NCBI RefSeq assembly: GCF_001528665.1
Contig: NZ_BBYJ01000016.1
Location: forward strand, 129,840 to 193,839
Direction of reading: 5' to 3'
From: Microtetraspora malaysiensis
GTDB taxonomy: Bacteria > Actinomycetota > Actinomycetes > Streptosporangiales > Streptosporangiaceae
Length of the DNA stretch: 64,000 bases
The position numbers and the translations under genes were made by a program. The notes below the pieces were generated by a model. The model saw nothing but the letters and a program-made list of their open reading frames with translations, ran no database searches and had not been told where the DNA came from. The stretch's first letter is position 1. The number at the start of each line of letters is the position of its first letter. Below, piece by piece: positions 31,679-40,231 of this stretch.

Positions 31679-32623
31679 ATGCGGCATGGCAAGCTGTCCT
31701 CGGCCTCGCCGATGGCGCTGAGGCGGTACGGGTTCATCCTGGCCTTCCTCGCTGCGCCGCTGGTCCTCTACGTCGTCTTCGTGATCGCGCCGTACGTCCA
31801 GGCGTTCCAGATCGCGCTCACCAACTGGAAGGGCATCTCCCCGGACTTCGACTATGTCGGCTTCGAGAACTTCGGGAAGATGTTCGCCGACGACGTCTTC
31901 TGGCAGGCGGTGCGCCATCACGGGCTGTTGCTGCTCGTCATGCCGCTGGCCACCATCGCCATCGCGCTGTTCTTCTCGTTCCTCCTCAACGTCGGGGGCG
32001 GGCAGGCGAACGGGCGGCGCACCGGTGTGCGCGGGTCGGCCTTCTACAAGATCGTGTTCTTCTTTCCGCAGGTCCTCGCCGTCGCCATCGTCGGCGTGCT
32101 GTTCCAGGCGATCCTGCGCCCGGACAAGACCGGCGTGGTCAACAGCGTCCTCGGGGCCGTGGGGATCGACCCCGTGGGCTGGCTGATCAACCCCGACCTG
32201 GCGCTGTGGACCATCATGGGCGTGATGGTCTGGCAGGCCGTCGGCTTCTACGTCGTGCTCTTCTCGGCCGGCATGTCGTCCATCCCGCCGGAGGTGTTCG
32301 AGGCGGCGGCGCTGGACGGCGCGGGACGGTTCACGCTCTTCTTCAAAATCACCCTGCCGCTGCTCTGGGACACCCTGCAGGTCGGCTGGGTCTATCTCGG
32401 CATCGCCGCGTTCGACGGGTTCGCCCTGGTCCAGGTTCTCTCCGTGGACCGGGGTGGCCCCGACAACGCGACCACGGTGCTGCCGCTGGAGATCTGGCGC
32501 CAGGCGTTCACCTTCTCCAAGTATGGCTACGCCTCCGCTATGGGCGTCGCCCTGTTCTTCCTCACCCTGACGTTCGCCGTCCTCACCCTGCGGGTCACGC
32601 GGCGCGAGAGGATCGAGTTCTAG
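31679..32623 (+). CDS. ngcF: Sugar ABC transporter permease, NgcF-like
   Basis: A 314-residue inner-membrane permease (MalF type) with about six membrane segments. The EAA loop EAAALDGAGRFTLFFKITLPLL near 212-233 docks the ATPase. It begins 4 bp after ngcE, so it is co-transcribed. No ATPase gene is present in the operon, consistent with use of a shared multiple-sugar ATPase (MsiK) encoded elsewhere, as in Streptomyces. Confidence 0.82.
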   Translation: MRHGKLSSASPMALRRYGFILAFLAAPLVLYVVFVIAPYVQAFQIALTNWKGISPDFDYVGFENFGKMFADDVFWQAVRHHGLLLLVMPLATIAIALFFSFLLNVGGGQANGRRTGVRGSAFYKIVFFFPQVLAVAIVGVLFQAILRPDKTGVVNSVLGAVGIDPVGWLINPDLALWTIMGVMVWQAVGFYVVLFSAGMSSIPPEVFEAAALDGAGRFTLFFKITLPLLWDTLQVGWVYLGIAAFDGFALVQVLSVDRGGPDNATTVLPLEIWRQAFTFSKYGYASAMGVALFFLTLTFAVLTLRVTRRERIEF

Positions 32624-32625
32624 AC

Positions 32626-33489
32626 ATGACACGTCCCCCGCAGCGCACGGGCGGCCGGGTCGGCGTCTTCGGCCCGCTGTCGCACCTGGCCCTGGTCGTC
32701 TGGGCGATCCTGGTGATCTTCCCGATCATCTGGACGTTCCTCGGCTCCTTCAAGACCAACACGGAGATCTTCGGCGAGCACCCCCTGGGCCTGCCGGCGA
32801 CCTTCCACTGGGACGCCTGGGGTCGCGCCTGGGCCAAGGCCCACATCGGCCAGTACCTGGTCAACACCGTGATCGTGGTGGCCGTGTCCACCTTCTTCAC
32901 GATGCTGCTCAGCTCGATGGCGGCGTACGTGCTGGCCCGGTACCGGTTCCCCGGCAGCAAAGCGATCTATCTGCTGTTCGTCTCCGGCCTGTCGTTCCCG
33001 GTCTTCCTCGCGCTGGTCCCGCTGTTCCTCACGGTGAAGAACCTCGGCCTGCTCGGCACGCACACCGGCGTGGTCATCGTCTACGTCGCGTACTCGCTGC
33101 CGTTCTCGGTGTTCTTCCTGACCGCGTTCTTCAAGACGCTGCCGACCTCGGTGGCCGAGGCCGCGATGATGGACGGCGCCTCGCACACGCGCACGTTCTT
33201 CCAGGTCATGCTGCCGATGGCGAAACCCGGCCTGATCAGCATCACGATCTTCAACATCCTGGGCCAGTGGAACCAGTACCTGCTGCCGATCGTGCTGCTG
33301 CCGGGCAACGCCGAGGAGAAGTGGCTGATCACCCAGGGCATCGCCAACATCTCCACCAACGCCGGCTACGAGGCCGACTGGGCGGGGCTGTTCGCGGCGC
33401 TCTGCATGGCGATCATCCCGATGCTGATCGTCTACATCGTCTTCCAGCGGCAGATCCAGTCGGGCCTCACCGCGGGCGCGCTCAAATAG
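32626..33489 (+). CDS. ngcG: Sugar ABC transporter permease, NgcG-like
   Basis: A 287-residue MalG-type permease with about six membrane segments and the EAA loop EAAMMDGASHTRTFFQVMLPMAKPG near 183-207. It starts 2 bp after ngcF and completes the E-F-G importer. The C-terminus (QRQIQSGLTAGALK) is typical of MalG-type proteins. Symbol by context with ngcE. Confidence 0.82.
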   Translation: MTRPPQRTGGRVGVFGPLSHLALVVWAILVIFPIIWTFLGSFKTNTEIFGEHPLGLPATFHWDAWGRAWAKAHIGQYLVNTVIVVAVSTFFTMLLSSMAAYVLARYRFPGSKAIYLLFVSGLSFPVFLALVPLFLTVKNLGLLGTHTGVVIVYVAYSLPFSVFFLTAFFKTLPTSVAEAAMMDGASHTRTFFQVMLPMAKPGLISITIFNILGQWNQYLLPIVLLPGNAEEKWLITQGIANISTNAGYEADWAGLFAALCMAIIPMLIVYIVFQRQIQSGLTAGALK

Positions 33490-33523
33490 CGCCGCGGCCG
33501 CCTCCCGTGATCTCCTTGTCCGC

Positions 33524-33784
33524 ATGGGCGAACCGACCACGTGGCAGACCGACGGCGACACGATCCGCAGGACCGTGATCGCCCCCGATTTCCGCACCGC
33601 CATCGCGATCGTGAACGAGATCGCGGAGGAGGCGGAGAAGATGAACCACCATCCCGACATCGACATCAGGTGGCGCACCCTGCACCTCGCGCTCACCACG
33701 CACGACGCGGGCGGCCTGACCGAGCTGGACTACACGCTCGCCGCCCGCATCGACGAGATCGCGGCCGCCCACGGGGCGAGCTGA
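33524..33784 (+). CDS. 4a-hydroxytetrahydrobiopterin dehydratase (pterin dehydratase)
   Basis: An 86-residue protein, the usual size of pterin-4a-carbinolamine dehydratase. The signature is EKMNHHPDIDIRWRTLHLALTTHDAGGLTELD: the HHPD histidines and a later HD pair fit the catalytic histidines. It recycles the 4a-hydroxy pterin made by aromatic amino acid hydroxylases. No such hydroxylase is adjacent. It sits 34 bp after ngcG and could be read through, or have its own promoter. Confidence 0.88.
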   Translation: MGEPTTWQTDGDTIRRTVIAPDFRTAIAIVNEIAEEAEKMNHHPDIDIRWRTLHLALTTHDAGGLTELDYTLAARIDEIAAAHGAS

Positions 33785-33787
33785 CCG

Positions 33788-34609
33788 TCAGTCGAAGAGG
33801 CCGGGCGGCGGCACGGGCGAGACGACCGGTTCGCCGTCCCTGATCGGGGCGGCGCCGGCGACGAAGTTCGTCAGCTCCCTGCCGTACAGGCAGCGGGCCT
33901 GGGTCAGGCCGCCCGCCGCCCGGCGGGTGACCGCCCCGACCGGCAGCTCCACCGGGGACGCCGCCACGATCAGGTTGCCGAAGCGCCGTCCCCGGAGGAT
34001 GCCGGGCTCGGCCAGCAGCAGCACGTGGCGGAACGCGCCGAGCACCGTGGCGAGTAGCCGCCGGGCGAACGGCAGGCCCTTCCCGTCGGCCACGTTGATC
34101 AGCAGCGTGCCGCCGGGGCGCAGGATCCGCCGCATCTCGGCGAGGTATTCGGTGGTGGCCAGCTCGGCCGGCATGACCGCGCCGGAGAAGGCGTCGAGCA
34201 CGACCAGGTCCGCGGACGCGTCGTCCAGCCCGGCTGCGGCCGCCCGCCCGTCGAGCACCCGCACCTTCAGCCGGGGCACCGACTTCAGCCGGAGCTGCTC
34301 GCGGACGAGCCGGACCAGTTCGGCGTCCGGCTCGATCACGATGTGCCGGGAGCCGGGCCGGGCCGCGGCGAGGTAGCGGGGCAGCGTGCAGGCCCCGCCT
34401 CCGATGTGGACGGCGTCGAGCGGCCCCTCGGGGAGGCAGCCGATCACCTCGGCCATCAGCCGGACGTAGTCGAAGTCGAGGTAGGTCGGATCGGCCAGGT
34501 CCACGTACGACTGGGCGACGCCGTTCATGACGAGCATCCACCCGTCCGGCCGGTCGAGGTCCCGCAGGAGCTCCACCTCGCCATATGTCACGGGATAGCG
34601 GCCCTGCAC
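33788..34609 (-). CDS. Spermidine synthase-like Rossmann protein
   Basis: A 273-residue class I methyltransferase-fold protein. The N-terminal barrel (VTYGEVELLRDLDRPDGWMLVMNGVAQSYVDLADPTYLDFDYVRLM) and HIGGGACTLPRYL follow the spermidine synthase family. The family GGGDG reads GGGAC and the catalytic Asp loop reads LDAFSG, so true aminopropyl transfer is doubtful; such proteins are common in actinobacteria with unknown roles. GTG 34609 is preceded by a weak AGGTTGAGAG. It is divergent from the penicillin-binding protein gene with about a 73-bp gap. Confidence 0.68.
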   Translation of the reverse strand: MQGRYPVTYGEVELLRDLDRPDGWMLVMNGVAQSYVDLADPTYLDFDYVRLMAEVIGCLPEGPLDAVHIGGGACTLPRYLAAARPGSRHIVIEPDAELVRLVREQLRLKSVPRLKVRVLDGRAAAAGLDDASADLVVLDAFSGAVMPAELATTEYLAEMRRILRPGGTLLINVADGKGLPFARRLLATVLGAFRHVLLLAEPGILRGRRFGNLIVAASPVELPVGAVTRRAAGGLTQARCLYGRELTNFVAGAAPIRDGEPVVSPVPPPGLFD

Positions 34610-34682
34610 CGGATCTCTCAACCTTTTGCTCCCTATGCGTGGTATATCGGGGGGAGCACTCCGACCCCCCAGGAGAAACCGT

Positions 34683-36329
34683 ATGCGCAGACGAGCGCTG
34701 CTCGCCCTCGTCGGGGTGGTCGTCGCCATCATCGTCACGAGCGTCACCGGGCTCGTCCTGCAGGGGAAGGACGAGGCCGGGACCGGCCCGCAGACGCAGC
34801 TCGTGATCGACGGACCGACGCCGCCCGCGTCAGCGCCCGACGAGGAGCCGGCCGAGGGGCAGGTCGAGGGCACGCCGGAGGAGACGGCCCGCACCTATCT
34901 GAGTGACTGGGCGACCGGCGACTACGAGTCGATGCGCGAACTCGTGGACGAGCCGCCCGCCGACTTCGCCGCCCAGCATCGGCAGCTCGACGACGCCCTC
35001 TCCGCCCAGGTCGTACGGCTCAAGCCCGGCAAGGTCACCAAAACCGGGGAGCAGACGGCCGAGATGCGCTTCACCGGGGCGCGGAAGCTGGCCGGATACG
35101 ACGGCGCCTGGGACTTCGCCTCGACCCTGCGCCTGGCCGTCCGGGACCTGAGCTGGAAGGTGCTGTGGACCCCGGCCGTGATGCATCCCGACCTGGCCGA
35201 GGGGGGCGAGCTGGTCCGGATCGACGAGCCGGTGTCCGCCACGCGGTTCGTCACCAAGGAGGGGCGCGCGTTCCCGCACGAGAGCTACGCCGAGCCGTAC
35301 CTCGCGGAGCTCGGCACGCGGATCCCGCAGCCGCCCTCCGGCACGGAGGTGGGGTGGACCATCGAGCTGCGGAACCCGGCCCAGCCGCCCCGGGTCCTGC
35401 TGGAGAAGAAGGCGGCGGCGTCGGAGGGGACCAAGACCACGGTCGAGGCGTTCACCCAGGCGGCCGCGGCCCGGGCGCTCGACCCCGTCCAGCAGGCCGC
35501 GATCGTCGCGGTGCGGGCGTCCACCGGGGAGGTGGCCGCGGTGGCCGACCGGCTGGGCGGCAGGGAGGCGTTCACCGGGAAGTACGCGCCCGGCTCCACC
35601 TTCAAGACGGTCACCGCCGCCGCACTGCTCGACGGCGGGCTGAGCGCCGACTCCCAGGTCCCCTGTCCGGCGACGTACACGATCCCGAACGGGCGGACGA
35701 TCAACAACTACCAGGAGAAGGACCACGGAAGCGTCACGCTCCAGCAGGCGTACGCGCTGTCGTGCAACACGACGTTCGCGCGGCTCGCGGTGCAGCTCGT
35801 GAGCGCCGACCGGCTGATGGAGCAGGCGGCCGCCCTCGGCTTCGGCACCAGCCTCGCCACTGGCGTCGGCGGCACCTGCGGCAGCCTGAACAGGCCGGAG
35901 AACCCGGACGCGCTCGCGGAGGCCTCATTCGGCCAGGGCACGGTGGAGGCGAGCACGCTGTGCATGGCGAGCGTCGCGGCGGCCGTGCAGAGCGGGGCCT
36001 GGCACCCGCCGCGGCTGCTCCCGGCAGACGTGGCGGAGCGGATCGAGGGGCATGCGCCGCCCGCGAGCGTGCCGCTGAACGACACGGTGACGGCCGGGCT
36101 CCGGTCGCTGATGAGCGCGGTGACGACCGAGGGCACCGCGGCCGGGTCCGAGCTGCCCGAGGGCGTCTCCGGCAAGACCGGCACCGCCGAGGACTGGCAG
36201 GGCGGCCCGGACCACGCCTGGTTCATCGGATACAAGGACGACCTCGCGTTCGCCGTGTTCGTGAAACACGGCGGCACGGGGCGCAACGCGGCGGTCCCGA
36301 TCGCCGCGCGTTTCCTGCGTGCCCTGTGA
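34683..36329 (+). CDS. Penicillin-binding protein with MecA-like N-domain (transpeptidase)
   Basis: A 548-residue membrane-anchored protein. One N-terminal membrane segment (7-27), an acidic linker, an NTF2-like MecA_N domain (~65-175) and a transpeptidase domain from ~260. Penicillin-binding motifs are S305-TFK308, S360-C-N362 and K498-T-G500. It would cross-link peptidoglycan outside the membrane. The MecA-like N-domain makes it resemble PBP2a-type class B enzymes common in actinomycetes, some of which have low beta-lactam affinity; that property cannot be read from sequence. AGGAG precedes ATG 34683. Confidence 0.88.
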   Translation: MRRRALLALVGVVVAIIVTSVTGLVLQGKDEAGTGPQTQLVIDGPTPPASAPDEEPAEGQVEGTPEETARTYLSDWATGDYESMRELVDEPPADFAAQHRQLDDALSAQVVRLKPGKVTKTGEQTAEMRFTGARKLAGYDGAWDFASTLRLAVRDLSWKVLWTPAVMHPDLAEGGELVRIDEPVSATRFVTKEGRAFPHESYAEPYLAELGTRIPQPPSGTEVGWTIELRNPAQPPRVLLEKKAAASEGTKTTVEAFTQAAAARALDPVQQAAIVAVRASTGEVAAVADRLGGREAFTGKYAPGSTFKTVTAAALLDGGLSADSQVPCPATYTIPNGRTINNYQEKDHGSVTLQQAYALSCNTTFARLAVQLVSADRLMEQAAALGFGTSLATGVGGTCGSLNRPENPDALAEASFGQGTVEASTLCMASVAAAVQSGAWHPPRLLPADVAERIEGHAPPASVPLNDTVTAGLRSLMSAVTTEGTAAGSELPEGVSGKTGTAEDWQGGPDHAWFIGYKDDLAFAVFVKHGGTGRNAAVPIAARFLRAL

Positions 36330-36463
36330 GACAGGTGTTTCTCCGGCCGATGTGCCAAGGAGGTAGTAAAACGTTCTCCAGGAGGTTCATTCGGCGGGAA
36401 AGTCTTCACATTCGACCCCGGTCGTGAGGGAATCGTGTTGTCCCGGCTCAATGTGGAGGCGAT

Positions 36464-37744
36464 ATGGACCCGAACGCCGTACACGAAGTCCTCGCCCGGC
36501 ATCTGCTCGTCGACGGCTTCCGGCTGGTGCTCGATCTGGACAGGAGCTCGGGCTCCTGGCTGGTCGACGCGCGCGACGGCCGGAGATACCTCGACTTCTA
36601 CACGTTCTTCGCCTCGTCGCCGCTGGGGATGAACCCCTTCGACGACGACCCCGAGTTCATGGCCCTGCTCGCGCGCGTGGCCGCGAACAAGCCCGCCAAC
36701 CCCGACCTCTACACCACCCACCTCGCCGAGTTCGCCGAGACCTTCCACCGGGTGCTCGGCGACCCAGAACTGCCGCACCTGTTCTTCGTCGAGGGCGGCG
36801 CGCTGGCCGTCGAGAACGCGCTGAAGTGCGCCTTCGACTGGAAGAGCCGCTGGAATGAGGCCCACGGCCGCCACCCCGGCCTCGGCACCAAGGTGCTCCA
36901 CCTCACCCGCGCCTTCCACGGCCGGAGCGGCTACACGCTGTCCCTCACCAACACCGACCCGGTGAAGACCGACCGCTTCCCCAAGTTCCCCTGGCCCCGC
37001 ATCGACGTGCCCGCCATCCACTTCGGCGACGTGGAGGCCGCGGAGCGGCGCTCCCTGGCCCAGGCGCGCGACGCCTTCGCCCGCAATCCCCACGACATCG
37101 CCTGCTTCATCGCCGAGCCGGTCCAGGGCGAGGGCGGCGACAACCACATGCGTCCCGAGTTCCTCCAGGCGATGCAGGACCTCTGCCACGAGCACGACGC
37201 GCTGTTCATCGTGGACGAGGTCCAGACCGGCGTCGGGCTGACCGGCACCCCCTGGGCGTACCAGCAGTTCGGCCTGGCGCCCGACGTCGTGGTCTTCGCC
37301 AAGAAGGTCCAGGTGGGCGGGGTGATGGCCGGCCGCAGGGTGGACCTGGTCCCCGGCAACGTCTTCAACGTCAGCGGCCGGATCAACTCGACCTGGGGCG
37401 GCGGGCTGGTCGACATGGTGCGCTCGCGCCGGATGCTGGAGATCATCGAGCGCGACGAGCTGATCCCGAAGGCCGCGATCATGGGCGAGAAGCTGCTCTC
37501 CGGGCTGCAGACCCTGGAGGCCGAGGGCCTCGTCGCGAACGCCAGAGGCCGCGGCCTCATGTGCGCGTTCGACGTGCCCGACCGGGCCGGCGTGATCGCC
37601 CGGTTGCGCGACGAGGGTGCGGCCGGGGTGCTGGTCCTCCCGTCCGGCGAGCAGTCGGTACGGCTCCGCCCGGCGCTCTCGGTACAGCCGGACGAGCTGG
37701 AGTACGGCCTGGCCCGCCTCCGCGAGGTCCTCACCCCGGGCTGA
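36464..37744 (+). CDS. lat: L-lysine 6-aminotransferase
   Basis: A 426-residue class III PLP aminotransferase. D251 (IVDEVQTGVG) contacts the pyridine nitrogen and K280/K281 in FAKKVQVGG holds the Schiff base. SSPLGMNPFDDDPEFM near 51-66 and GGALAVENALK are characteristic of lysine epsilon-aminotransferase (LAT). LAT makes piperideine-6-carboxylate from lysine, feeding alpha-aminoadipate for cephamycin in some actinomycetes or lysine catabolism and persistence responses in others. No cephamycin genes or semialdehyde dehydrogenase are adjacent, so a catabolic or stress role is more likely. ATG 36464 follows TGGAGG. The 134-bp upstream gap shows no other gene. Confidence 0.87.
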   Translation: MDPNAVHEVLARHLLVDGFRLVLDLDRSSGSWLVDARDGRRYLDFYTFFASSPLGMNPFDDDPEFMALLARVAANKPANPDLYTTHLAEFAETFHRVLGDPELPHLFFVEGGALAVENALKCAFDWKSRWNEAHGRHPGLGTKVLHLTRAFHGRSGYTLSLTNTDPVKTDRFPKFPWPRIDVPAIHFGDVEAAERRSLAQARDAFARNPHDIACFIAEPVQGEGGDNHMRPEFLQAMQDLCHEHDALFIVDEVQTGVGLTGTPWAYQQFGLAPDVVVFAKKVQVGGVMAGRRVDLVPGNVFNVSGRINSTWGGGLVDMVRSRRMLEIIERDELIPKAAIMGEKLLSGLQTLEAEGLVANARGRGLMCAFDVPDRAGVIARLRDEGAAGVLVLPSGEQSVRLRPALSVQPDELEYGLARLREVLTPG

Positions 37745-37756
37745 GCGGGGCCGGCC

Positions 37757-37972
37757 TCAGTCGCCGGTCGAGTCCCGCCAGCGGCCGATCGCCGCGCTCC
37801 GCGACTCCACGCCGAGCTTGGCGTAGATGCGGTTGACGTGGTTCTTCACCGTCTTCTCGCTGAGGAAGAGGCGCTGCGCGATCTCACCGTTGGAGTGGCC
37901 CACGGCGATGAGGTCCATGACCTCGGCCTCGCGTTTGCTCAGGCTCAAACGGGTGCGGTCGTCGACTCTCAT
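37757..37972 (-). CDS. Stand-alone LuxR-type helix-turn-helix protein
   Basis: A 71-residue protein that is almost entirely a LuxR/FixJ DNA-binding domain: [55 protein letters not shown]. It has no receiver or ligand domain, so it may act as a small orphan regulator or dimerise with another LuxR protein. The stop is 13 bp from the convergent lat stop. Start ATG 37972 gives the whole domain; upstream DNA (37973-38130) contains only the tRNA terminator. Confidence 0.82.
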   Translation of the reverse strand: MRVDDRTRLSLSKREAEVMDLIAVGHSNGEIAQRLFLSEKTVKNHVNRIYAKLGVESRSAAIGRWRDSTGD

Positions 37973-38095
37973 CCGGCCTCCTGGGCAGAATCAAGATCGC
38001 CGAGGCCCCCGCGCGTCCGGCGTAGCGGTCGAGAGCGAGCATAACGCGCGTAGGTCATGTTTTGTGGATCATTCTTGTGGTCGCGCCACAAAAGC

Positions 38096-38125
38096 AGACG
38101 GCCGGTCCTTTCGGACCGGCCGTCT
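38096..38125 (-). terminator. Terminator downstream of tRNA-His
   Basis: AGACGGCCGGTCC pairs perfectly over 13 bases with GGACCGGCCGTCT around loop TTTC. In the tRNA direction (minus) it is followed by GCTTTTG, a short U-tract. Confidence 0.88.
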
Positions 38126-38130
38126 TCCCG

Positions 38131-38203
38131 GGTGAGTGATGGGACTTGAACCCACGACATCCAGGACCACAACCTGGCGCTCTGCCAGCTGAGCTACACC
38201 CAC
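38131..38203 (-). tRNA. tRNA-His (anticodon GTG)
   Basis: Read on the minus strand it folds as a full cloverleaf: acceptor GTGGGTG/CACTCAC, D-arm AGCTCAGCTGGCAGAGC, anticodon stem CCAGG/CCTGG around loop TTGTGGT and T-arm with GGTTCAAGTCC. The anticodon GTG is at 38168-38170. A G at 38204 can pair with the discriminator C73, the extra G-1 typical of tRNA-His. A terminator follows 6 bp downstream. Confidence 0.96.
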
Positions 38204-38279
38204 CATGTCTGCCGCACTCGGCGGCGTACGAGAAAAGTGTAGCGGTATTTCGGAGTCGTCATGTCCCACCGCGCGGCGT

Positions 38280-38936
38280 TCACTGATTCGTCACCTCTGG
38301 ACCCGTTTCGGCTGCCTGGTCGAGCGAGGCGCGCAGGCCGAGCAGGAGGATGCGGAAGCCGCGCCGGAACTCGTCCCCGGCGGTGACCTCCCGCGCCTCG
38401 CGGGCGGTTTCGGCCAGCAGGGGGTAGGCCTCGGGGGACAGTCGCGCCATCGCCTCCGTGCCCGCGCCGGACAGTGGCCCGAGGTGATCCATCTGGATCG
38501 AGCCGATCAGATGGCCGAGTAGGCAGCGGAGGGCGATCGCCCGGCGGTCTTCGGTGAATCCGGCGGCGGTCAGCACGCCGAGGACGGCCTCCGCCCAGCG
38601 CAGCACGTTCGCCGAGGTGTGGCGGTGGGTCAAGGCCAGCGGGATGGCCTGCGGGTGCGCGGCGGCGGCGGCGCGCACCCGTTCGACCAGCACCGTGAGT
38701 TGCTCGTCCCACGGAAGGTCGGGCGGCGGTGTCGTGTCGACGGCGGAGAGCACGAGATCGACGACGAGCCCCTCCAGCTGCTCGCGGTCGCTGACGTACC
38801 GGTACAGCGACATCGTGCCCAGGCCGAGCCGGACCGCGACGGCGCGCATCGTGAGCGCGGCGAGCCCGTCGTGGTCGATGACCGCGAGGGCGGCGGCGGC
38901 GATGTCGGTTTCGGAGTAGGAGCGAGGTCGCGGCAC
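38280..38936 (-). CDS. TetR-family regulator
   Basis: A 218-residue TetR protein with the N-terminal helix-turn-helix YSETDIAAAALAVIDHDGLAALTMRAVAVRLGLGTMSLYRYVSDREQLEGLVVDLVL and a C-terminal ligand domain of the TetR_C_1-like type (WAEAVLGVLTAAGFTEDRRAIALRCLLGHLIG). GTG 38936 is the start. It is divergent from the peroxiredoxin-like gene; the 72-bp gap holds two near-identical palindromes that are its probable operators. It should repress itself and its neighbour. Confidence 0.87.
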   Translation of the reverse strand: MPRPRSYSETDIAAAALAVIDHDGLAALTMRAVAVRLGLGTMSLYRYVSDREQLEGLVVDLVLSAVDTTPPPDLPWDEQLTVLVERVRAAAAAHPQAIPLALTHRHTSANVLRWAEAVLGVLTAAGFTEDRRAIALRCLLGHLIGSIQMDHLGPLSGAGTEAMARLSPEAYPLLAETAREAREVTAGDEFRRGFRILLLGLRASLDQAAETGPEVTNQ

Positions 38937-38944
38937 GGCTTGAC

Positions 38945-38961
38945 AGCGTACAACATACGCT
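38945..38961. promoter_or_regulatory. TetR operator, copy 1
   Basis: AGCGTACAACATACGCT has 6-base inverted arms around CAACA and shares its 15-base core with copy 2. It lies immediately upstream of the tetR GTG. Confidence 0.75.
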
Positions 38962-38971
38962 CATAACGTCG

Positions 38972-38992
38972 TAGGCGTACAACATACGCCTA
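38972..38992. promoter_or_regulatory. TetR operator, copy 2
   Basis: The core GGCGTACAACATACGCC extends to 8-base arms (38972-38992) around CAACA. It lies 16 bp before the start of the peroxiredoxin-like gene. The centres of the two copies are 29 bp apart, close to three helical turns, so two dimers could bind the same face. Confidence 0.8.
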
Positions 38993-39008
38993 CGGAGAGG
39001 AGAAGGCG

Positions 39009-39605
39009 TTGGCGCGAAACGGGGGTTCCGGGCGGATCAGGGCAGGCGCGACGATCACCCGGCGGCGGTTCACCGCCGTCTCCGGGGAGACGATCCCGAT
39101 CCCGGACGCCGACCGGCTGATCCACCTTCAGTTCCGGCGGTTCGCCGGCTGTCCCGTCTGCAACCTGCACCTGCGGTCGGTGGCGACGCGGCACGACGAG
39201 ATCGCGGCCGCGGGCGTGCGCGAGGTGGTGGTCTTCCACTCGTCGGCGGAGGCGCTGCGGCCGCACACCGCGGAACTGCCGTTCGAGGTCGTCGCCGACC
39301 CGGGCAAGCGGCTCTACCGCGAGTTCGGCGTCGAGTCCGCGCCCCGCGCCCTGCTCGACCCGCGCGTCTGGGGCCGGGTGGTGTACGGAGTGCTTCGCGA
39401 TCTCGGTCCCGTCCTGCGCGGGCGGCGGCCGTCGCCGTCATTCGCTCCGGAGGGCGGGCGCCTCGGGCTGCCGGCCGACTTCCTGATCGCGGCCGACGGC
39501 CGCGTGGTCGCGGTGAAGTACGGCGACCATGCCTACGATCAGTGGCCGGTGGACGAGATCCTCGCGCTCGCCCATGCGGAGCGCGAGGACCCGGCCAGGA
39601 TCTGA
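39009..39605 (+). CDS. Peroxiredoxin-like (thioredoxin-fold) protein
   Basis: A 198-residue AhpC/TSA-like protein of the actinobacterial peroxiredoxin-like type. The active-site CxxC is in RFAGCPVCNLHLRSV near 43-57, followed by VVVFHSSAEAL and a LPADFLIAADGRVVAVKYGDHAYDQW closing part. Two close cysteines suggest thiol-disulfide exchange or peroxide reduction. Start TTG 39009 follows a GAGAGGAG ribosome site. It is controlled, by inference, by the adjacent TetR. Confidence 0.8.
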   Translation: MARNGGSGRIRAGATITRRRFTAVSGETIPIPDADRLIHLQFRRFAGCPVCNLHLRSVATRHDEIAAAGVREVVVFHSSAEALRPHTAELPFEVVADPGKRLYREFGVESAPRALLDPRVWGRVVYGVLRDLGPVLRGRRPSPSFAPEGGRLGLPADFLIAADGRVVAVKYGDHAYDQWPVDEILALAHAEREDPARI

Positions 39606-39612
39606 GCGCCGG

Positions 39613-40209
39613 TCAGCCGGCGGAGACCGCCTCGGCGATCTCGCGTGCCGTGGCCGTGTCGGGGCCCGGCGGCGGCACGAAGACGGCCGCGCGGTAGTAG
39701 CGGAGCTCACGGATGCTCTCGGTGATGTCCGCCAGCGCGCGGTGGCCGCCCTGCTTCTCGGGGGAGGCGAAGTAGGTCCGCGGGTACCACCGGCGGGCCA
39801 GTTCCTTGATCGAGGAGACGTCGATCATGCGGTAGTGCAGGTAGTCGTCCACCAGCGGCATGTCCCTGGCGATGAACGAACGGTCCGTGGCGATCGAGTT
39901 GCCGCACAGCGGAGCCTTCTTGGGCTCGCGTATGTGGGACCGGATGTACTCCAGGACGAGGGTCTCCGCCTCCGCCAGCGTCACCCCGGTGGGAAGGGCG
40001 TTCAGCAGACCCGAGGTGGTGTGCATCTCGCGCACCACCTCGGACATCTGGGCCAGGGCCTCGGGTGGGGGTTTGATGAGGACGTCCACGCCCTCGTCAA
40101 GCTGGTTCAGCTCGCCGTCGGTGACGACACAGGCCACCTCGACGAGCGCGTCACGGCCGAGGTCGAGCCCGGTCATCTCACAGTCGATCCAGACCAGCAG
40201 GTCAGTCAT
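39613..40209 (-). CDS. orn: Oligoribonuclease
   Basis: A 198-residue DEDDh 3'-5' exonuclease of the expected family length. Catalytic residues D9 and E11 are in [10 protein letters not shown], with [16 protein letters not shown] giving a further Asp and HRALADI near the end giving the DEDDh His and Asp. Orn degrades two- to five-nucleotide RNAs, including pGpG from cyclic-di-GMP turnover, in the cytoplasm. It is convergent with the peroxiredoxin-like gene, only 7 bp apart. In many actinobacteria it is near tRNA-His, as here. Confidence 0.95.
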   Translation of the reverse strand: MTDLLVWIDCEMTGLDLGRDALVEVACVVTDGELNQLDEGVDVLIKPPPEALAQMSEVVREMHTTSGLLNALPTGVTLAEAETLVLEYIRSHIREPKKAPLCGNSIATDRSFIARDMPLVDDYLHYRMIDVSSIKELARRWYPRTYFASPEKQGGHRALADITESIRELRYYRAAVFVPPPGPDTATAREIAEAVSAG

Positions 40210-40231
40210 GAGACCCAGAGTAGTAGGGCGT

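Noticed and set aside
36349-36426. 25-codon frame MCQGGSKTFSRR... upstream of lat as a leader peptide
   Set aside because: No ribosome site, no lysine-rich or other regulatory pattern and no attenuator-like hairpin nearby; a chance frame is more likely.
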